Part shown: positions 57,272 through 64,000 of the stretch, one piece after another
Layout of the letters: the number at the start of each line of letters is the position of its first letter
Numbering within the stretch: position 1 is the first letter of the stretch
Assembly: GCA_022842065.1 (NCBI GenBank)
Contig: JALHQH010000049.1
Span: forward strand, 1 to 64,000
Direction: 5' to 3'
Source of the DNA: Caldilineaceae bacterium
GTDB lineage: Bacteria > Chloroflexota > Anaerolineae > Caldilineales > Caldilineaceae
Length of the DNA stretch: 64,000 bases
Translations under genes and position numbers: made by a program
The notes under the pieces: model-generated
Database searches by the model: none
What the model was told of the DNA's origin: nothing
What the model saw: only the letters and a program-made list of their open reading frames with translations

Positions 57272-60200
57272 ATGATTTCAACCACGAATAGTGCAATGAG
57301 TACAAAGCGAGGCACTCGAACTACGCGTAAATCCTATGCGCGTACGCCCACCATCCTTGAACTGCCGCGCCTCACCGAGGTGCAATTACGCAGTTTTGAC
57401 TGGTTTAAGGAGGAAGGGCTGCGCGAACTGTTCGATGAAATCTCACCAATTGTGAGCTTCAACAAAAATTTGGAGTTGCATTTTGGCGACTTCTATTTTG
57501 GGGAGCCCAAATACCCAGAGGATGAATGCCGCGAACGCGACATCACATTTTCTGCTCCCCTTTGGGTGAAGATCAAGCTGGTCAATCGCGATACCGGCGA
57601 AATTAGTGAGCAGGAAGTCTTTATGGGTGACTTCCCGCTCATGACCGAGTCTGCTACCTTTGTGATCAATGGCAGTGAACGTGTGGTTGTGAGCCAGTTG
57701 ATTCGTTCGCCAGGCGTCTATTTTACGGTTGAGGAAGATCGCAGCACCGGTCGTGAGTTGGCTGGTGGTAAATTGATCCCCAGCCGCGGGGCTTGGTTGG
57801 AATTTGAAACCAGCCGTCGCGATGTCGTCAGTGTCAAGGTCGACCGCAAACGCAAGTTGCCAGTCACCATTCTATTACGCGCCATCGGCTATGGCACAGA
57901 TGAATCGATCCGCGCCCTGTTTGCTGATGTGGATACCGATGTGGATCACCCGTACATCGAGGCAACGCTAGAGCGTGATACGACGAGCAACCCGACCGAC
58001 CATAACGAGAAGGGAGTCGATGATGCACTCCTTGAGTTTTACAAGAAGTTGCGCCCAGGTGATCCGCCGACCTTGGACAATGCCAAGAGCTTTGTCCAGA
58101 ATCTCTTTTTCGTCTCACGCCGCTACGACATGGGACGCGTGGGGCGCTACAAAGTCAATCGGCGGCTAAGTATTACCACGCCGATTGAAAATCGTGTCCT
58201 CACGAATGAGGATCTGGTCGCCGTCATTCGCCGCATCATCCAGATCAACAATGGCGAAGGGCGCCCCGATGATATCGATCATCTGGGCAACCGCCGCATC
58301 AAAACCGTCGGCGAGTTGATTCAAAACCAGCTGCGTATTGGGCTGTTACGCATGGAACGGGTTGTGCGCGAGCGGATGTCGATCCGCGACCCCGACCAGA
58401 TCACGCCGTTGAGTCTGATTAACATTCGACCCGTTGTTGCCGCCACCCGTGAGTTTTTTGGTGGCAGCCAGCTCAGCCAGTTCATGGACCAAACCAATCC
58501 GCTGGCCGAGCTGACCCACAAGCGCCGTTTAAGTGCATTGGGGCCTGGTGGTCTCCGCCGTGAACGTGCCGGCTTTGATGTTCGTGATGTTCACTTTAGT
58601 CACTATGGACGCATTTGCCCGATTGAAACCCCCGAAGGGCCGAACATCGGCTTGATCGGGTCCATGGCGAGCTTTGCCCGCGTCAATGAATTTGGCTTTA
58701 TTGAGACGCCCTATCGCCGGGTCTATAGCGAAATGGATCCCAGAGTTGAGGGATTGGTCGGCCACATGCTCAATGCTGATGTGGTTGATCCAAAGAGCGA
58801 AGAAGTCATCGCAACGCGCAATACGGTCGTTGACCAAGCCCTGGCAGACCAGATTAGCAAGTTGGGGCTAAAGACCGTCCGTGTCAAAGCGTTCGCTGGG
58901 CGTGATGTGATCTACCTGACCGCCGATGAGGACGAAGCAGCCTCCATTGCCCAGGCATCATCACAGCTGAATGTGATTGGTGAATTCCAGAATCCACGCC
59001 CATCAGCGCGGCATGCCGAAGAATTTCTCTTTGAGCAAGCCGACCGCATTCGTTATATGGATGTGTCACCCAAGCAGATCGTCGGGGTCTCGGCGGCCTT
59101 GATTCCTTTCTTGGAACATGATGATGCCAACCGCGCGCTCATGGGCTCCAACATGCAACGCCAGGCCGTCCCGCTGGTCAAGCCGGATGCTCCTGTTGTC
59201 GGCACTGGCATGGAATACCAGGCTGCGATCGATTCGGGCCAGGTGGTGGTGGCAAAAAATGCCGGCGAAGTAGTCAGCGTCACCAGCAATGAAGTGATCG
59301 TCCAGGAAGCGGATGGTTCACGGCGGGTCTACCACTTGCGCAAATATAATCGCAGCAATCAGAGCACCTGTATTGACCAGCGCCCCAGTGTCTTCAAGGG
59401 CGATTATGTCGAAAAGGGTGGTGTATTAGGTGATAGTTCCAGCACCCAGGGTGGTGAATTAGCCCTGGGACAGAATGTCACCGTTGCCTATATGAGCTGG
59501 GAAGGTGGCAACTTTGAAGATGCCATTCTGGTCAGCGAACGGCTGGTCCAAGACGATAAATATACGTCGATCCATATTGAGAAGTATGAGACGGATGCCC
59601 GCGAGACAAAACTAGGGCCAGAAGAGATCACACGCGATATTCCCAACGTCGGTGAAGATGCGCTGAAGGATTTGGACGAAGATGGCATTATCCGCATTGG
59701 TGCCGAAGTGGTGCCTGGGGATATCCTGGTTGGCAAGATTACCCCCAAGGGTGAGACCGAACTGACACCCGAAGAGAAGCTATTGCGTGCCATCTTTGGC
59801 GAGAAGGCGCGCGAGGTCAAAGATAGCTCACTGCGCCTACCCCATGGCGAACGTGGTAAAGTGGTCGATGTCAAGGTCTTTGACCGTGACGAACACCGCG
59901 ACATGGCGGCCGGGGTCGAAAAAATTGTCACCGTCAGCATTGCCCAGCGCCGCCGGCTGACCGAAGGCGACAAAATGGCCGGTCGCCACGGCAATAAGGG
60001 TGTTATTTCCAAAGTCGTGCCGGTGGAAGATATGCCCTTCATGGAAGATGGCACGCCGGTTGACATTATCTTGAACCCCCTCGGTGTGCCAGGGCGTATG
60101 AACATCGGCCAGATTTTAGAAGCACACTTGGGTTGGGCCGCGATTCAGTTAGGTTTTATGGCCGAAACGCCCGTCTTTGACGGAGCCAAAGAACACGAAA

Positions 60201-61153
60201 TTGAAGCTGAGTTGGCGCGAGCCTGGTTGATCGACCGGGCCTGGATTGAGGCCACCCGCAAAGCGTGGGAGATGATGAATTCGGCCGGTGTTGATGCACA
60301 GGAACTAGTCGATGACGATGATGCCCGGCGCGTCTATCTGCTGGAATGGTTAGAGCCGGCGGGCTTTGATCCAGAGAAAATTTATGAAGATGAGACCTAC
60401 GCCCGCCACTCTTGCCTGCAACAGTGGCTACGCGAAAGAGGCTACAATCCGGTCGAGATGATGCCGGCGAACTACGCCACGCACCGGGCAACCAGCGAAG
60501 CCAATACAATGGTCCGTGAAGTTGCGCTGCGCGAATGGTTGCGCTATCACGGCAACGAGAACACCAGCCAGTTAACCGGTGACGCATTGGACGAAGCCGC
60601 GCAGGCCTTTAGCGATGAGAGCGGCTGGCCAACACCCACCACGGGGAAACAACGACTTTACGACGGCAAAACTGGCGAAGCCTATGACTCAGCCGTCACG
60701 ATCGGGGTCGTGCAAATGCTCAAGTTGCATCACCTGGTCGAAGACAAGGTCCATGCCCGGAGCACTGGTCCCTACAGCTTGGTTACGCAGCAACCGTTGG
60801 GTGGTAAGGCGCAGTTCGGTGGGCAACGCTTTGGGGAAATGGAAGTGTGGGCGTTGGAAGCTTATGGCGCCGCCCACATCCTGCAAGAAATGCTCACGGT
60901 CAAATCCGACGATGTCAGTGGCCGTGTCAAAACCTATGAGGCGATTGTCAAGGGTGAGGAGATCCAGAGCCCTGGTGTGCCGGAAAGCTTCCGCGTGTTG
61001 GTCAAAGAGCTACAGAGCTTGGCCCTGGCGGTTGAAGTAATCAACGAGAAGAACGAAGTGATCCAGTTTGGCAAAGACGACACTGAAGATCGTCTACCCA
61101 AGCTTGGTTTCAGCCTAAACATTCCTAGCCCAATGGGTCGCAGTTCAGAATAG
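57272..61153 (+). CDS. rpoB: RNA polymerase beta subunit, with a long C-terminal region insert
   Basis: Catalytic beta subunit of RNA polymerase. The ATG at 57272 has GGAG 10-14 nt upstream and directly follows a TAG. Conserved blocks are present throughout: [56 protein letters not shown] and [18 protein letters not shown]. Between TPVFDGA (~965) and [13 protein letters not shown] (~1130) there are ~165 residues, where many bacteria have 20-40. Within this segment the pattern L-x-x-W-L-x-x-x-G occurs three times. 1293 aa. No ribosomal protein genes precede it. Confidence 0.98.
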   Translation: MISTTNSAMSTKRGTRTTRKSYARTPTILELPRLTEVQLRSFDWFKEEGLRELFDEISPIVSFNKNLELHFGDFYFGEPKYPEDECRERDITFSAPLWVKIKLVNRDTGEISEQEVFMGDFPLMTESATFVINGSERVVVSQLIRSPGVYFTVEEDRSTGRELAGGKLIPSRGAWLEFETSRRDVVSVKVDRKRKLPVTILLRAIGYGTDESIRALFADVDTDVDHPYIEATLERDTTSNPTDHNEKGVDDALLEFYKKLRPGDPPTLDNAKSFVQNLFFVSRRYDMGRVGRYKVNRRLSITTPIENRVLTNEDLVAVIRRIIQINNGEGRPDDIDHLGNRRIKTVGELIQNQLRIGLLRMERVVRERMSIRDPDQITPLSLINIRPVVAATREFFGGSQLSQFMDQTNPLAELTHKRRLSALGPGGLRRERAGFDVRDVHFSHYGRICPIETPEGPNIGLIGSMASFARVNEFGFIETPYRRVYSEMDPRVEGLVGHMLNADVVDPKSEEVIATRNTVVDQALADQISKLGLKTVRVKAFAGRDVIYLTADEDEAASIAQASSQLNVIGEFQNPRPSARHAEEFLFEQADRIRYMDVSPKQIVGVSAALIPFLEHDDANRALMGSNMQRQAVPLVKPDAPVVGTGMEYQAAIDSGQVVVAKNAGEVVSVTSNEVIVQEADGSRRVYHLRKYNRSNQSTCIDQRPSVFKGDYVEKGGVLGDSSSTQGGELALGQNVTVAYMSWEGGNFEDAILVSERLVQDDKYTSIHIEKYETDARETKLGPEEITRDIPNVGEDALKDLDEDGIIRIGAEVVPGDILVGKITPKGETELTPEEKLLRAIFGEKAREVKDSSLRLPHGERGKVVDVKVFDRDEHRDMAAGVEKIVTVSIAQRRRLTEGDKMAGRHGNKGVISKVVPVEDMPFMEDGTPVDIILNPLGVPGRMNIGQILEAHLGWAAIQLGFMAETPVFDGAKEHEIEAELARAWLIDRAWIEATRKAWEMMNSAGVDAQELVDDDDARRVYLLEWLEPAGFDPEKIYEDETYARHSCLQQWLRERGYNPVEMMPANYATHRATSEANTMVREVALREWLRYHGNENTSQLTGDALDEAAQAFSDESGWPTPTTGKQRLYDGKTGEAYDSAVTIGVVQMLKLHHLVEDKVHARSTGPYSLVTQQPLGGKAQFGGQRFGEMEVWALEAYGAAHILQEMLTVKSDDVSGRVKTYEAIVKGEEIQSPGVPESFRVLVKELQSLALAVEVINEKNEVIQFGKDDTEDRLPKLGFSLNIPSPMGRSSE

Positions 61154-61164
61154 GAATCTGGCCT

Positions 61165-61235
61165 GAAGCAGTAACGCATCAGCACTGAATTCGGCGGAGA
61201 GTTTGCAGCCGATTGCGGTCTGAGCTTACTGCTTC
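61165..61235 (+). repeat. Inverted repeat between rpoB and rpoC
   Basis: GAAGCAGTAA (61165-61174) pairs perfectly with TTACTGCTTC (61226-61235). It lies in the 124-bp gap, 43 bp before the rpoC ATG. It may be an RNA processing site. Confidence 0.55.
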
Positions 61236-61277
61236 ATCCGACTTCCTTTTCAGGTAGACGAGGAGACATACGATACA

Positions 61278-64000
<2,723 letters not shown>

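Noticed and set aside
59488..60105. A 205-residue - strand frame inside rpoB
   Set aside because: Ser/Thr-rich and with no recognisable motifs; it is antisense of a highly conserved part of rpoB.
60165..60658. An intein in rpoB
   Set aside because: No Cys/Ser start with a splicing block or a terminal HN motif; the segment is short and repetitive, so it is an insert domain.

Overview
The window looks like a contiguous chromosomal piece from a bacterium of moderately high GC. It is most probably a member of the Chloroflexota, perhaps near Caldilineae or Anaerolineae. This is inferred from the mix of gene families: a B12-dependent class II ribonucleotide reductase next to nrdR, paired Uma2 (DUF820) nucleases, DUF4160/DUF2442/DUF2283 small proteins, two Gfo/Idh oxidoreductases with a TIM-barrel sugar isomerase, an amylosucrase, lipoproteins with long Ala/Thr/Pro linkers, and large insertions in RpoB and RpoC. 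No 16S rRNA is present, so the assignment stays tentative.

Layout. 1-102 is the tail of an unknown + strand gene. 201-11756 (- strand) holds a cytochrome c/beta-propeller lipoprotein and then the translation/RNA block nusA-rnpM(ylxR)-infB-rbfA-nrnA-truB-ribF. infB is separated from rnpM by about 900 bp, and rimP is not found next to nusA. 12467-19069 (- strand) is an accessory region of sugar-type oxidoreductases and isomerase, two Uma2 proteins and small DUF proteins. 19381-24798 (+ strand) has a methyltransferase, guaA flanked by two toxin-antitoxin pairs (PIN type and MazF type), and a beta-lactamase-fold serine hydrolase. 24966-30110 (+ strand) has tRNA-Val(UAC), a secreted zincin lipoprotein, amylosucrase, a candidate small RNA or leader, and a cold shock protein.

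30513-56131 (- strand) is one long division, cell-wall and dNTP block. In transcription order it is mraZ, rsmH, ftsL-like, ftsI, murF, mraY, murD, ftsW, murG, two unknown membrane proteins, murC, murB, ddl, ftsQ, ftsA, ftsZ, nrdR, a small YjzC-like gene and nrdJ. murE is missing from its usual place. A promoter with four 10-bp MraZ-box repeats lies upstream of mraZ. 57272-64000 (+ strand) is rpoB and the 5' part of rpoC, driven by a separate promoter with an attenuator-like hairpin.

Main discoveries. (1) nrdJ is split by a 270-nt group I intron that interrupts the codon of the predicted catalytic thiyl-radical cysteine; the P1, P10, P7, P8 and P9 pairings can be read from the sequence. (2) ftsW and murG overlap by 212 bp, and the overlap encodes both a non-canonical FtsW tail and a non-canonical MurG insert. 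(3) A four-unit MraZ operator overlaps the mraZ -10 box. (4) A set of low-complexity, hairpin-forming repeats sits at or over the 3' ends of many - strand genes, including genes inside operons. Long perfect palindromes are also unusually common between genes.
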